A DNA stretch of 64,000 nt, taken from positions 186,001 through 250,000 of the forward strand of contig NZ_JAESIY010000006.1 of assembly GCF_016757215.1 (NCBI RefSeq), given 5' to 3'. Numbering within the stretch: the stretch's first letter is position 1; each line of letters begins with the position of its first letter. The notes under the pieces were generated by a model, which ran no database searches, was not told the DNA's origin, and saw nothing but the letters and a program-made list of their open reading frames with translations. Source of the stretch: Fulvivirga sediminis. Its GTDB lineage: Bacteria > Bacteroidota > Bacteroidia > Cytophagales > Cyclobacteriaceae. The translations under genes were made by a program, and so were the position numbers. Below are positions 1 to 10,508 of the stretch, one piece after another.

Positions 1-1038
1 CATATCATGCACATCAAGCCCCATTAGGTGCCCCAGCCCACATTGAAAAAACATAGCGTGAGCTCCTGCATCTACCGCCTCTGCCGTATCTCCTTTCATA
101 AGACCTATCGTCTTCAATCCATCCACTAATTTGGCACAAGCTGTCAAATGCACGTCCTTAAATTTCACTCCTGGCTTAAGCATGTCAATAGCTGCATTCT
201 GAGAATCCAGCACAATCTGATATAAATCTCTTTGCTCTGATGTAAATTGCTTACTTACAGGAAAAGTTCTGGTTAAGTCGCCCGCGTAATGACTAGAAGC
301 TTCTGCACCTGTATCACAAAGAACCATATCTCCCTCTTTCAAAGTGTTCCCATAATAATGATTATGAAGAATCTGACCATTGACAGTTATTATAGCAGGG
401 TAGGCCAAAGTACCACCAGCTCCTACTGCCGTCCCTTGCACCATGCCTACTAGCTCATGTTCCTTCATACCAGGGCGAGCATTCTTTATAATTTCCAGGT
501 GCATCTGCGCACTTATGGTCACAGCCTTATCTATTTCAGCTACTTCCTCTTTTGATTTGATAGATCTCTGTTTCACTACAGCCCTGATCAACTCTTCCGA
601 AGGAGCTACTTTTCCAAGCCATGATTGCAGCTTAACTGTATTTTCAGGTCTGTAAGGAGGTAATATATGAACATTTCTACCGCTAGCAGATTTAATATAC
701 TCTTCCACCTTAGACAAAGGCAAACTTTTGCTTATCCCAACTTCACTAGCCAGCTCCTGAACAGTAGGTTGAGGCCCTGTCCACACGATATGATCAATGC
801 TCAAATCATCTCCAAATAACACTTCTTCTCCCGAATCTACATCGATAATAGCCATCACATCAGGTATGTCTATGCCTATATAATATAAAAAAGTACTATC
901 CTGCCTAAAAGGATACCAGTTATCCTTAAAGTTGACACTACTTTCCTGGTTCCCCATAAGTACTATAATGCCTGATTCTACATTCTTTTTTAGAATATCT
1001 CTTCTTTTGCTATAAGTATCTTTAGAAAATGCTTTCAT
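1..1038 (-). CDS. Xaa-Pro aminopeptidase (M24 family), 3' end cut by window
   Basis: Manganese-type metallopeptidase that removes an N-terminal residue ahead of proline, expected in the cytoplasm. I translated the minus strand from the ATG at 1038; the frame stays open for 346 codons to the window edge. The N-terminal part (about residues 1-165) looks like the non-catalytic aminopeptidase P domain, with a YYIGIDIPDV-type stretch. The catalytic pita-bread domain follows, with metal-ligand motifs CDTGAE and GDLTRTF and the GHLMGLDVHDM histidine region just before the cut. The last metal-binding glutamates lie outside the window. It is divergent from the downstream YrdC-type gene, with about 90 bases between them. 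Family call is firm; the exact substrate is inferred. Confidence 0.92.
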   Translation of the reverse strand, partial: MKAFSKDTYSKRRDILKKNVESGIIVLMGNQESSVNFKDNWYPFRQDSTFLYYIGIDIPDVMAIIDVDSGEEVLFGDDLSIDHIVWTGPQPTVQELASEVGISKSLPLSKVEEYIKSASGRNVHILPPYRPENTVKLQSWLGKVAPSEELIRAVVKQRSIKSKEEVAEIDKAVTISAQMHLEIIKNARPGMKEHELVGMVQGTAVGAGGTLAYPAIITVNGQILHNHYYGNTLKEGDMVLCDTGAEASSHYAGDLTRTFPVSKQFTSEQRDLYQIVLDSQNAAIDMLKPGVKFKDVHLTACAKLVDGLKTIGLMKGDTAEAVDAGAHAMFFQCGLGHLMGLDVHDM

Positions 1039-1127
1039 TTGATGTTTTTAATATTACTATTAGCTCAAATAAACCATAATCCCTTCAGATATCGCAGTCT
1101 TAGCGTTATTTTTTTTATTTTTGTCAT

Positions 1128-1757
1128 ATGCCCGCAGAATTTATCAAGCTCTACGAAGAAAACCCTGAACGCCATAAAATAGAGCACATCGTAGAAGTAT
1201 TAAAATCAGGAGGGGTAATCGTTTACCCCACAGACACCGTTTACGGAATTGGTTGTGACCTTTTTAACCGTAAGGCCATAGATCGAATTTGCAAAATCAA
1301 ATCTATCAAACCCAAAAACCTCAATCTTTCCTTTATATGCCATGATATTAGTGACATTTCTAATTATGTAAAGCGAATGGACACTCCTACTTTCAAGGTG
1401 CTCAAAAAAGCTCTTCCGGGGCCTTTTACCTTTATTCTGGAGTCTAACAGCAATGTGCCTAAAATATTAGATGTCAATAAAAAAACAGTAGGAATTCGTA
1501 TTCCTGATAACAATATCACCCGTGGTATCGTACAAATATTAGGCAACCCTATAATCACATCATCTATAAAAGACGATGATGAGATTTTGGAATACACTAC
1601 TGATCCTGAGCTTATTTATGAAGACTTTAAGCATCATGTCGACATTATAATAGATGGCGGATTTGGAGGCAACATACCTTCTACTGTAGTAGATTGCACA
1701 CAAAATGAATTTGAAATAATACGAGAAGGACTCGGCAATATTAATGATTACGTATAA
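1128..1757 (+). CDS. Sua5/YciO/YrdC-type protein (L-threonylcarbamoyladenylate synthase family)
   Basis: A 209-residue YrdC-fold protein. The family makes threonylcarbamoyl-AMP from threonine, bicarbonate and ATP for the t6A modification of tRNA. The start of the fold is clear ([17 protein letters not shown], residues 28-44), as is LPGPFTFIL near residue 95. The substrate-loop motif is [15 protein letters not shown], closer to the YciO branch than to classical Sua5/TsaC, so the activity may not be canonical. There is no C-terminal Sua5 domain. The WbqC-like gene follows after 23 bases, probably in one transcript. A TAnnTTTG-like box (TATTTTTG, 1116-1123) sits only four bases before the ATG. 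Confidence 0.88.
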   Translation: MPAEFIKLYEENPERHKIEHIVEVLKSGGVIVYPTDTVYGIGCDLFNRKAIDRICKIKSIKPKNLNLSFICHDISDISNYVKRMDTPTFKVLKKALPGPFTFILESNSNVPKILDVNKKTVGIRIPDNNITRGIVQILGNPIITSSIKDDDEILEYTTDPELIYEDFKHHVDIIIDGGFGGNIPSTVVDCTQNEFEIIREGLGNINDYV

Positions 1758-1780
1758 TAAAATCTGACAGACTTTATTGA

Positions 1781-2419
1781 ATGAGCTCAGTATTATTAGA
1801 TCTACATTACTTACCTTCACTGGAATATTTTTGTTGTATAAATCAGTTTGATAATATCATAATAGAACAAGAAGAATATTTCGAAAAGCAATCCTACAGA
1901 AACCGGTGCCACATCTTATCTGCCAATAAGGCAGAAAGACTTGTAGTGCCAGTAATAGGAGGCAGAAAAAAGATCAAGGTAAAAGATATAAAAATTGATT
2001 ATTCTCAAAAATGGCTACTGAACCACATTAGAGCAATACAATCGGCCTATGGCAAGGCTCCATTTTACGAATACTTTATAGATCACTTTGAGGAAATTTT
2101 CCAAAAAAGAGAAAAATATCTTTTTGACCTTAATTTAAATTTATTAAAAATCTGCTTGAAATTTCTTCAGATAAATAAACCGATTACGTTCACAAATTCG
2201 TATATTAAATACTCTGAAGCAAATATAGTAGATTACAGGTCAGCCGTACATCCCAAAAAGGACTACAAAACCAACTTCATATATCAGCCTCAGGAATATC
2301 CTCAGGTGTTTGGCGTGAGTTTTGTGGAAAATTTAAGTATCATTGATTTACTATTTTGTGAAGGACCTAATTCTAAAAATATCATCAACCAGTCCACGCG
2401 ACTAAAAATGAACATTTAG
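1781..2419 (+). CDS. WbqC-like family protein
   Basis: 212 residues with the features of the WbqC-like family: an N-terminal LHYLPSLEYF stretch, a QSYRNRCHI motif near residue 38, then HILSANKAERLVVPV and a WLLNHIRAIQSAYGKAPFYEYF block around residues 78-97. WbqC-type proteins occur in surface-polysaccharide and nucleotide-sugar clusters, but biochemical knowledge is thin, so no reaction is assigned. No signal peptide is seen, so it is probably cytoplasmic. It starts 23 bases after the YrdC-type gene, suggesting cotranscription, and lies upstream of clpC, from which it is separated by about 100 AT-rich bases likely to carry the clpC promoter. Confidence 0.8.
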   Translation: MSSVLLDLHYLPSLEYFCCINQFDNIIIEQEEYFEKQSYRNRCHILSANKAERLVVPVIGGRKKIKVKDIKIDYSQKWLLNHIRAIQSAYGKAPFYEYFIDHFEEIFQKREKYLFDLNLNLLKICLKFLQINKPITFTNSYIKYSEANIVDYRSAVHPKKDYKTNFIYQPQEYPQVFGVSFVENLSIIDLLFCEGPNSKNIINQSTRLKMNI

Positions 2420-2520
2420 AATTAATTTTTCGTTTTTACAAAGAATAAATTATCATCTGTATGGTGGTATTTATATTTAAGTTATTATACATTTACACTA
2501 GTCACTAGAATTGCTCAAAT

Positions 2521-5064
2521 ATGGAAGCAAAATTTTCAAATAGAGTTAAAGAAGTAATTTCCCTTAGTAGGGAAGAGGCGTTGAGGCTTGGGCATGACTA
2601 TATAGGTACTGAGCATCTTCTACTTGGCATGATAAGAGAAGGGGAGGGTGTAGCTGTAGGTCTGTTGAAAAAGCTAGGGATATCGTTGGAAGATCTTAGA
2701 ACGTCTGTAGAAAAAGTTTCTAAAGGAACTGCTTCTCATGACGTAAAGAACCTCGCTAATATTCCTCTGACTCGTCAATCAGAGAAAGTACTAAAAATAA
2801 CATATCTGGAAGCTAAAATTTTCAAAAGCCAGCTTATTGGCACTGAGCACTTGTTATTAAGCATCCTTAGAGATGATGATAACATTGCCACTCAGATTTT
2901 AGAGAAATTTGATGTCAACTATGATGTGGTGAAAGAACTATTGGAGTATCAAGCAGAAAACCCAATGGCATCTTCAGACACTGATGACCCTGACGAAGAT
3001 TCATCTAAAATATTTGGAGGCGGCTCAAGCGCAGGATCAGGTAAGGACAAAAAAGGAACTGAAAAATCTAGAACTCCGGTTTTAGATAATTTCGGAAGAG
3101 ACCTTACTAAGCTAGCCGAAGAAAATAAGATGGACCCTATTGTTGGTCGTGAGAAGGAGATTGAACGCGTAGCTCAAATACTAAGTAGAAGAAAGAAAAA
3201 CAATCCTATTCTTATAGGTGAACCGGGGGTTGGTAAAACAGCTATTGCGGAAGGCCTGGCTTTAAGAATCATTCAAAAGAAAGTATCTAGAGTACTCTTC
3301 GGAAAGAGGGTAGTTACTCTTGATTTGGCTTCTCTTGTAGCTGGAACCAAGTACAGGGGTCAGTTTGAAGAAAGAATGAAGGCCGTAATGAACGAGCTAG
3401 AAAAGTCTCCTGAAGTGATACTTTTCATAGATGAGCTTCATACAATCGTAGGTGCCGGTGGCGCTTCAGGGTCATTAGATGCTTCTAATATGTTCAAACC
3501 AGCCTTGGCACGAGGAGAAATCCAATGCATTGGTGCTACCACGCTTGACGAGTATCGCCAGTACATAGAAAAAGATGGAGCCTTAGCCAGACGTTTCCAA
3601 ATGGTAATGGTAGATGCCACTACCCCTGAGGAAACTATCCAGATATTGGACAACATTAAAGAAAAATATGAGAGCCACCACCATGTAGATTACACACCCG
3701 AAGCTATTGAAGCTTGTGTGAAACTATCTGACAGGTATATCAGCGATCGTTATCTACCAGATAAGGCCATTGATGTACTGGATGAAGCTGGTGCTCGTGT
3801 TCATATTAACAATATCCACGTGCCTGATGAAATAGTAAAGCTTGAAGCTGCTATTGAGGACATTAAGGATGAAAAGAATAAAGTAGTTAAAAGCCAGAAG
3901 TACGAAGAGGCTGCACAACTAAGAGATAAAGAGAAAAAACTTTTAGAGCAGCTTGAGCAAGCCAAAGTACGCTGGGAAGATGAAACTAAGAGTAAGCGCT
4001 ATACGGTAGATGAAGATCATGTAGCTGATGTTATTGCTATGATGACCGGAATACCTACTAAGCGAATTGCCCAAAAAGAGAGCAATAAGCTTCTCGGCAT
4101 GAACAACGAGCTTAGCGGAAAAGTGATTGGACAGGACGAAGCGATCAAAAAACTTACTAAGGCCATTCAAAGAACCAGGGTAGGATTAAAAGACCCTAAA
4201 AAACCTATAGGTTCATTCATATTCTTAGGTCCTACAGGAGTAGGTAAAACAGAGCTAGCAAAAATGCTATCTACTTACCTATTCGACAAAGAGGACAGCT
4301 TGGTGCGCATTGACATGAGTGAGTATATGGAGAAATTCTCTGTATCCAGACTGGTAGGAGCGCCTCCGGGATATGTAGGATATGAAGAAGGTGGCCAGCT
4401 CACTGAAAAGGTAAGAAGAAAGCCTTACAGCGTAGTATTACTAGATGAAATTGAAAAAGCACATCCTGATGTATTTAACTTATTGCTTCAGGTGCTTGAT
4501 GACGGTATACTTACGGATGGCCTAGGAAGACGAGTTGATTTCCGAAATACCATCATTATTATGACTTCTAATATTGGAGTTAGAGACTTAAAAGACTTTG
4601 GAGCAGGTATAGGTTTCGCCCCTTCATCTCGTAAGAATAATGAAGATGAAGTAATGAAGGCCACCATACAGAGTGCCCTTAAAAAGGCCTTTAGCCCTGA
4701 GTTCTTAAACAGGCTTGATGATGTAATTGTATTCAACTCTTTACAAAGAGAAGACATCCATAAGATCATCGATATTACCTTAGACAAGCTTTTCCAAAGA
4801 ATAAAAGCGTTAGGTTATGAGGTAGAATTAACTACCGCTGCCAAGGATTTCTTATCTGAAAAGGGGTATGATCCTCAATATGGGGCAAGACCTCTAAACA
4901 GAGCAATACAAAAGTACCTTGAAGATCCGGTAGCAGAAGAAATTCTTAAAGGTGAACTAGAAGATGGTGCTATCATATTAGCTGATTATGATGGCAAAGG
5001 TGAAGAGCTAAAACTAAAAGCGAAAAAGCCTAAAACTTCTAAGAAAGAAGGTAAAGAAGAATAA
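2521..5064 (+). CDS. clpC: ATP-dependent Clp protease ATP-binding subunit ClpC
   Basis: AAA+ unfoldase that feeds substrates to ClpP. The 847 residues show two N-terminal Clp_N repeats (about 1-145), AAA+ module 1 with Walker A GEPGVGKT at 233-240 and Walker B ILFIDELH near 301-308, a UVR/coiled-coil motif around 440-475 ([15 protein letters not shown]), AAA+ module 2 with Walker A GPTGVGKT at 570-577 and Walker [12 protein letters not shown] near 640, and the C-terminal D2-small domain. The UVR motif and short middle region separate ClpC from ClpB and ClpA. The tail is lysine-rich ([11 protein letters not shown]). A strong terminator follows. No clpP or adaptor gene lies next to it. Confidence 0.97.
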   Translation: MEAKFSNRVKEVISLSREEALRLGHDYIGTEHLLLGMIREGEGVAVGLLKKLGISLEDLRTSVEKVSKGTASHDVKNLANIPLTRQSEKVLKITYLEAKIFKSQLIGTEHLLLSILRDDDNIATQILEKFDVNYDVVKELLEYQAENPMASSDTDDPDEDSSKIFGGGSSAGSGKDKKGTEKSRTPVLDNFGRDLTKLAEENKMDPIVGREKEIERVAQILSRRKKNNPILIGEPGVGKTAIAEGLALRIIQKKVSRVLFGKRVVTLDLASLVAGTKYRGQFEERMKAVMNELEKSPEVILFIDELHTIVGAGGASGSLDASNMFKPALARGEIQCIGATTLDEYRQYIEKDGALARRFQMVMVDATTPEETIQILDNIKEKYESHHHVDYTPEAIEACVKLSDRYISDRYLPDKAIDVLDEAGARVHINNIHVPDEIVKLEAAIEDIKDEKNKVVKSQKYEEAAQLRDKEKKLLEQLEQAKVRWEDETKSKRYTVDEDHVADVIAMMTGIPTKRIAQKESNKLLGMNNELSGKVIGQDEAIKKLTKAIQRTRVGLKDPKKPIGSFIFLGPTGVGKTELAKMLSTYLFDKEDSLVRIDMSEYMEKFSVSRLVGAPPGYVGYEEGGQLTEKVRRKPYSVVLLDEIEKAHPDVFNLLLQVLDDGILTDGLGRRVDFRNTIIIMTSNIGVRDLKDFGAGIGFAPSSRKNNEDEVMKATIQSALKKAFSPEFLNRLDDVIVFNSLQREDIHKIIDITLDKLFQRIKALGYEVELTTAAKDFLSEKGYDPQYGARPLNRAIQKYLEDPVAEEILKGELEDGAIILADYDGKGEELKLKAKKPKTSKKEGKEE

Positions 5065-5080
5065 TTTCTTAAAAATCATA

Positions 5081-5116
5081 AAAAAAGCCTTTCCATTAGT
5101 TTGGAAAGGCTTTTTT
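5081..5116 (+). terminator. Rho-independent terminator of clpC
   Basis: A 14-base A/T-bordered stem (5081-5094 with 5103-5116) reads AAAAAAGCCTTTCC against its exact complement, with an 8-base loop and a run of T at the 3' edge. It begins 16 bases after the clpC stop. The A-run on the 5' side would also give a U-tract on the opposite strand, but no minus-strand gene enters from the right. Confidence 0.9.
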
Positions 5117-5205
5117 GTTTTCTAACAGTTCAATAGAATCTTTTCTATTTCAAATTGATTTTTTTCTCATAACTTTCCAGACAAAACAATACATTAACAT
5201 TTTTT

Positions 5206-7077
5206 ATGAAAAAATCTTTATTTTTTAATTTGTCATTATTGATGATATTCCTTTCATCAATATCTTATTCCCAGGAAAAGCTCTGGAAAATCAACTTAAA
5301 GGCTAAGCTTAACAACGTTAGTTGGATAGAGCAAGCTAACAATGGTGTAATAATAGCAGCTGGAGACAAAGGACTCATGGCTCTTGACAACAGCACGGGT
5401 GAAGAAATTTGGTTCAATAGTGAATTAAAAGCCGTGGATCGCAGCTCATTTCAAAATGTAGAAGGACTACCTCTATTTTTTGCAGAGTACTACCCATTAG
5501 CTGCAAAAAAAAGAGCGTTGATCATCAATGCCTCTAATGGAGATATTGTTTATAGCACACAAACTGACGGCTATAGCATTAAAGCATACCATATCATACC
5601 GGAAGAAGCATGCATCCTTTTTGAACTAGTAAGTGAAGGGGAACGAAATTTAATGAAATTTAGCCTTAAAAACTGGAAGTCTGAATGGACAGTCAACTTA
5701 GGAAAAATCAAAGGCTTAACTAATAAATTAAATAACCTGTCAGGACTAAGCTTCATCACTCAAGGACCTTTATTCAGCCAAAACGAAGAACTGATAATAG
5801 CTATCAAATCTGAAGTTTACGTAATCAATAAAAATACTGGAAGCCTCATCTGGGACTATAGCGCAGATAAAGACATAACAACCTTGGTGCATTCAAAGCT
5901 AAACAACAGCTTATATGTGGGGGTTAAAAACAGCAAAAGACTTACTGTGTTAGATCCTGCAACAGGAAAAGATATTACACCTGGAAAACTGAAGTTAAAA
6001 GGCTCCATGCTGGACATTGTTCAGGACGAAGCTGGCCATTTGGTATTAGTAGAAACAGAAGGGTTCAACTTAATAGATCCAAAAAGTGGTGAACTCATTT
6101 GGAAAAAAAGCTATAAAATTGAATACCTAGATGAAGTAATCCCTTACGAAGATGGGTTTATTGCCATTGGTAAAGACGAAAAAAATGGCTCTATTTCCTA
6201 TGTTGATAAAGATGGAAAAAAAGTATGGGACAGTAAAGTTAAAGGATATGCTTATTACGCTACTCCTACACAATCAGGTATACTTTACGTTTCCACTCAA
6301 CGATCTAACATCCTTAGTTATAAAGACGGTAAAGATGTGTGGGACAAGGATGTTAAGTTTAAATCTATTCCTGCGGTAACTTATGACGAAAAAGAAAATA
6401 AAGTAATCCTTTTTGAGAATAAAAATGGATATAAGTTTGACCTAACAACAGGCGTTATCACTGTATTTGCTGAAGATGTAGAGTTGGAAGAAGTGAAAAA
6501 ATCAACACCTCTTGAAGCCGAGTACTTACCTGCAGGATACTTCATCACTGCTGATCAACATGCTTCTCTTCTTAGCCCTGATGGAAAAGTAGTATATACT
6601 AAGTATTTCCCTCCTGTTACTTCTGTTGGTGGATTAACTAACTTAGCTCAAAAAGGTTTGGCTGTAGCCGGAGTAGATATTGACATAGAAGGCTCACTCA
6701 ATAACCTAAAAACTCTTAAAAGTTTAGGAAATGGGGCCTATAGATCTGCAGGAGATCAAAATGAAGGCACATCATCTACTAGTGTAGTAGCTGGATTATA
6801 TGTTGGTTCTGATGCAAGCACAATGGCCACTGTTTTTGAAATCACTAAAACCAGATATTATAACTCTCGCAACTCTAAAGACCACAAGTTCATCCTCACA
6901 AAACAAAAGAATGAAGACAGCGGTCGTAATTTTATCTTTGCCATCAATAAAAGTACCGGAAACATTGACTATAAAATAGAACTTATAGACAAAACGCCTA
7001 GCTACATAGTTGACGAAGTTGATAAAAGAGTTTTCGTAAATGAGAACAATCAAGAAATAACTTGCTACAAACTATAA
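5206..7077 (+). CDS. Secreted PQQ-like beta-propeller repeat protein
   Basis: 623 residues with a Sec signal peptide (residues 1 to about 22, ending SSISYSQ) and repeated beta-propeller blades of the outer-membrane assembly/PQQ-dehydrogenase-like type. Several blades carry the typical aspartate/threonine-glycine-tryptophan edge: DNSTGEEIWF, NKNTGSLIWDY, DPKSGELIWKK and KDGKDVWDKD. No quinoprotein catalytic residues or heme motif are evident, so an enzyme role is not supported; a binding or scaffold role outside the cytoplasm is more likely. No lipobox and no type IX sorting domain are seen. It stands alone between two terminators. Function unknown. Confidence 0.72.
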   Translation: MKKSLFFNLSLLMIFLSSISYSQEKLWKINLKAKLNNVSWIEQANNGVIIAAGDKGLMALDNSTGEEIWFNSELKAVDRSSFQNVEGLPLFFAEYYPLAAKKRALIINASNGDIVYSTQTDGYSIKAYHIIPEEACILFELVSEGERNLMKFSLKNWKSEWTVNLGKIKGLTNKLNNLSGLSFITQGPLFSQNEELIIAIKSEVYVINKNTGSLIWDYSADKDITTLVHSKLNNSLYVGVKNSKRLTVLDPATGKDITPGKLKLKGSMLDIVQDEAGHLVLVETEGFNLIDPKSGELIWKKSYKIEYLDEVIPYEDGFIAIGKDEKNGSISYVDKDGKKVWDSKVKGYAYYATPTQSGILYVSTQRSNILSYKDGKDVWDKDVKFKSIPAVTYDEKENKVILFENKNGYKFDLTTGVITVFAEDVELEEVKKSTPLEAEYLPAGYFITADQHASLLSPDGKVVYTKYFPPVTSVGGLTNLAQKGLAVAGVDIDIEGSLNNLKTLKSLGNGAYRSAGDQNEGTSSTSVVAGLYVGSDASTMATVFEITKTRYYNSRNSKDHKFILTKQKNEDSGRNFIFAINKSTGNIDYKIELIDKTPSYIVDEVDKRVFVNENNQEITCYKL

Positions 7078-7080
7078 ATG

Positions 7081-7115
7081 AAAAGGAGTTGCTCTTAGTG
7101 TGAGCAACTCCTTTT
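7081..7115. terminator. Bidirectional terminator between convergent genes
   Basis: A perfect 14-base inverted repeat (7081-7094 with 7102-7115, AAAAGGAGTTGCTC) with a 7-base loop and T-rich flanks on both strands. It lies between the propeller gene stop at 7077 and the minus-strand stop at 7120, so it can end both transcripts. Confidence 0.9.
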
Positions 7116-7119
7116 TTCA

Positions 7120-9219
7120 TTAATAGGATCCACTATATTTCCGAATAAACCACTCTGTTGAAATCAAAGCTAACAGTAAAAAGAACAGCCATTTCAACTG
7201 TATAAAAGGCAAATACTTCTCTTGACTATGAATAATACCTTTAGCCTTATTCTCTACTAATTGCGCTTCCAGCTTATTCATTTCTGAAGAATGATAAAAA
7301 TCCCCACCCGATTGGTCTGATAACTTCCGCAATAAATTAAAATCTGCTGTGAGGTTAAGATTTTCTAACTGTAATTCCTTCACCAAAAACTCCCCTTTCA
7401 CCTCTCTCCTGCTATTAGACAATAAGGTAGATGCGGTATATGTATACACACCTTCATCTAAACCACTGATCACGTAAGTAGTGTTATTTTCATTAGTCAC
7501 ATAGGAATAATTAAAACTTTCTCCCTGAGAATTTTCGATTACCAGATCTATTTTATTTCCATAAACCCTTTCATAAAGCTCATTGTAAACTTCTGTATCA
7601 AAAATCACTTTTTCATTAGTAAGGAATTCATTCTTTAATGGATAAACTTTAAACTTCCTTTTATCTTCTTTAGATGAAAGGTACTGGATCAATTTTGTAA
7701 TCAACTCGTTAAAAAGATCATTATTACCCTTACTAGCATAATCAAACATTCTCCATTTCCATATTCCATCTGCCAATATAAGACCCTTCTTCAAGCTCCC
7801 TTCAGCACTTACCGCGATCAACGGCTTGGCCGTCTCAATACTCCCGACCTTTTGCTTAAGCAACATTTCTGCTCCTTGGCTCTGATTAATTCTGCCGAAA
7901 GGCACAACTATTGGCGGCCAATTTTTAAAAGCTTGCTGCAATTCATCTGTGAGTTTGAAGCTAGAGAACCCCTGATTAAAAGAAGCCGCTACATTATCAT
8001 ACTCATTAGGAACTGCCTGAATAGAAAGCACGCCATTTAATTGATTAAAAGAAGACATTCTAGTATTACCCCCATAGACATACAAAGTAGAAACCTCATC
8101 TTTTGCCATTCTTTGTCTAAACCTGTTATCCATATTCCGACCATCTGGCAACTGATGAAAAATCACTAAATCGTATTTTTTTGTAGAAGCATTAAGCCTG
8201 TTAATATCCTTAGGAATGCTCATTATATATTCATCAATACTGTAATTGGCATTACTTTCAATGGCTGCCTTAATAGCCTTAATATCAGGATGCGGTGCTG
8301 ATGCCACGATAGCTATTTGTTCCTTCCCTTCTATCACCTCTACATACGCCTGCTTTACATTATTAGAATAAGTAAACTCACCATCTTTGCGACCTACTTC
8401 TACTTGGTAACGTTGAAATCCGCTATTTTCAGCATCTATTAAAAAAGAAACTTCCCGAGGTTCACCTGACCTACCGAGCATTACGTTTTTCTTATCTATG
8501 AGCTTTCCACTCTTACTCACTGATACCGTCACACTTTGATTATCAAAGTTTTTATGATCTACCTGTACAGCAAGAGGAAACTTATTTCCCTGATAAGAAA
8601 CTTTATTATAAAGTAATGAGGATATGGATATATCTGATTTAGGAATGGTATCTCCCAAACCTATCGTATTAATTTTAAAATTATAATCTGAAAATGTAGG
8701 CGAAATACCCTGATTATAAATACCATCAGAAACCAACACTACAGAGCCCAAATTCCTACCTTCGTAGTCAGATTTTATCTTATCAAGTAAGTTATTTAAA
8801 TCAGTTGACTGCTCAGAATAATGGATCTGATCTGGCATTTCAGCTAAAGTTTCACCAGAAAGGGTTCGATACTCTATTCGCTGCCCGCCTGAAACCTGCT
8901 CACCTAGTGCATTGAGTTTATCTTTTATTTGAAGCAGCCTAGAACTATCATTCACCTCAGATATTGAACCTGAATTATCTATGGCTACCACAATAGTAGG
9001 TTCTTCTACATTATTAATTACCTGCTTTAGCACAGGAGAAACTAACAAGGCAGCTAAAGCAGCCACTACTATACTTCTAATAACAAATAATACTCTGTTG
9101 GTTTGAACAGACCAAGGTCCATTTTTATGATACAGCAGGTAAGCATATCCTAAACCGGCTAATAAACATAGTAAAATGAACCAAGGCGAGCTTTCAAAAA
9201 TTAACGCTGGTTTCTGCAT
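7120..9219 (-). CDS. VWA-like domain membrane protein (Bat-like)
   Basis: About 699 residues from the ATG at 9219; a GTG one codon upstream is also open. Two N-terminal membrane segments (about 10-30 and 45-66) precede a von Willebrand A-like domain with a MIDAS motif VVAIDNSGSIS near residue 80. The middle region has Ig-like beta-rich stretches, and a single C-terminal membrane segment (LKWLFFLLLALISTEWFI) ends with a short tail. This is the layout of Bacteroidota proteins with an exposed VWA domain and a C-terminal anchor, often near MoxR/Bat operons, but no MoxR ATPase is next to it. The role is probably protein-protein contact in the envelope; the partner is unknown. Confidence 0.78.
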   Translation of the reverse strand: MQKPALIFESSPWFILLCLLAGLGYAYLLYHKNGPWSVQTNRVLFVIRSIVVAALAALLVSPVLKQVINNVEEPTIVVAIDNSGSISEVNDSSRLLQIKDKLNALGEQVSGGQRIEYRTLSGETLAEMPDQIHYSEQSTDLNNLLDKIKSDYEGRNLGSVVLVSDGIYNQGISPTFSDYNFKINTIGLGDTIPKSDISISSLLYNKVSYQGNKFPLAVQVDHKNFDNQSVTVSVSKSGKLIDKKNVMLGRSGEPREVSFLIDAENSGFQRYQVEVGRKDGEFTYSNNVKQAYVEVIEGKEQIAIVASAPHPDIKAIKAAIESNANYSIDEYIMSIPKDINRLNASTKKYDLVIFHQLPDGRNMDNRFRQRMAKDEVSTLYVYGGNTRMSSFNQLNGVLSIQAVPNEYDNVAASFNQGFSSFKLTDELQQAFKNWPPIVVPFGRINQSQGAEMLLKQKVGSIETAKPLIAVSAEGSLKKGLILADGIWKWRMFDYASKGNNDLFNELITKLIQYLSSKEDKRKFKVYPLKNEFLTNEKVIFDTEVYNELYERVYGNKIDLVIENSQGESFNYSYVTNENNTTYVISGLDEGVYTYTASTLLSNSRREVKGEFLVKELQLENLNLTADFNLLRKLSDQSGGDFYHSSEMNKLEAQLVENKAKGIIHSQEKYLPFIQLKWLFFLLLALISTEWFIRKYSGSY

Positions 9220-9302
9220 CACATAGCTTTAAACGATGTAGCGCAAATTAAGGTATATTCAACTAAGGTAAAAACGAAGTATTACATAAATTAGAAGTAC
9301 TA

Positions 9303-10421
9303 TCAATCAGTCTGCTCCACCATTTCACCTTGAGTTTTGTAATCACTACTAAAAAACCTTCTGAGCCATCTCGGCAAAATACCAAATGCTAGTAATGCTA
9401 CCCCTGACATAAGAAGTATCGGCATGTGCACAAAAACCAACCCTGAAGACAATATAGATAGTATCAATATAGTAGAAAAAGGCAGTGAACAGGCCAATAC
9501 CAAGACGGCCAATTCGGAATCAAAAGTTTTGTTTTCTTCGGCAACATCCTTTAACTCTTCTTTCAAGGAAAAAGCTGACATGTGAGCAAAGGGCCAGAAG
9601 CTACATGAGCTAAGAGGAAAAACGATAGCCAATAGTGCAGTGGCCCCAGTGAGACCGAGACTGAATATAAGTATTCCACTTAACAATAAAGATATACCGG
9701 CTCTACAACAAAGCACTGAAACAACCAGAGCAACACCCCCCTTTTTCACCTTAACCGCCAAACCTATGAACATTAGCACCAAGGGAGTCATCAATGCACT
9801 CATTCTTACGAATGCATTAGACAAAAACTCTGGCAAATCCTCCATAGTAAAATCGAAACTCAACAAAACAAGCGCCAGAATAATAATGATATTAATAGGC
9901 TCCTTAAGAAGAGAACCTATCAAGCTCTTAATTTTACTTGATGAAGAGGAATGATCAGTTTGATTTCTTTTATAATACCAGTTCATGGCCACTATATATA
10001 AAAATATAAGACCAAATATTTTGTTACCTACATCTGCTAAAGCAGCATCTGCCAAAGGCTTATCTCCCAAATACTCCAAAATAAAAGGAAAGCATGAAAG
10101 CCCCGGAGCCAGAGAAGGCAATAACATTCTTATTGTTCTTCCTTTTGATGAGTCTCCAGAAATATTAAAAAACTTCAAAATCATCGGAGTCAACAAAAAC
10201 ATAGACACGTTAAAGACCAAAGCCAATAGAGGCAAAATCAGAAGTGAAAATTTAATATTTACACCCATCAACGCCACAAATATGGTAGCAGGTAAAGCGA
10301 TAGTAAGAATAATGTTTTTTATCCCTGTGACCTGATCTTTGCTGGAAAATTTCTTTTTTAAAGCCAGACCTATTCCTATAAACAATACGAGGGTTATGGT
10401 TTTTTGTAAAGCTAATCCCAT
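9303..10421 (-). CDS. AEC-family (auxin efflux carrier-like) permease
   Basis: A 372-residue integral membrane protein starting at the ATG at 10421 (MGLALQK); a TTG extension to 10484 is open but less likely. About ten hydrophobic segments are visible in two halves, with an N-terminal NIILTIALPATIFVAL motif and a PLVLMFIGLAVKVKKGG motif near the second half, both typical of AEC transporters (PF03547). Family members carry organic acids and other small metabolites across the inner membrane; the substrate here is unknown. It is 87 bases downstream of the exported aminotransferase gene on the same strand, so it may act on the same compound. Assignment rests on topology and these motifs. Confidence 0.72.
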   Translation of the reverse strand: MGLALQKTITLVLFIGIGLALKKKFSSKDQVTGIKNIILTIALPATIFVALMGVNIKFSLLILPLLALVFNVSMFLLTPMILKFFNISGDSSKGRTIRMLLPSLAPGLSCFPFILEYLGDKPLADAALADVGNKIFGLIFLYIVAMNWYYKRNQTDHSSSSSKIKSLIGSLLKEPINIIIILALVLLSFDFTMEDLPEFLSNAFVRMSALMTPLVLMFIGLAVKVKKGGVALVVSVLCCRAGISLLLSGILIFSLGLTGATALLAIVFPLSSCSFWPFAHMSAFSLKEELKDVAEENKTFDSELAVLVLACSLPFSTILILSILSSGLVFVHMPILLMSGVALLAFGILPRWLRRFFSSDYKTQGEMVEQTD

Positions 10422-10508
10422 GGTTATATTAAATAAGAAGAAAGAAGTAAACAAGAACAGCCTGCTCCCTACATTCGAGAGCAAACCATTATAATTGAGG
10501 CTATTTCA

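Noticed and set aside
443-655. 70-codon plus-strand frame inside the aminopeptidase gene
   Set aside because: It is antisense to a well-conserved M24 peptidase frame and its product has no recognisable pattern.
9640-10335. Two plus-strand frames of about 104 and 116 codons opposite the AEC permease
   Set aside because: They are antisense shadows of hydrophobic codons in a membrane protein gene and show no family pattern.
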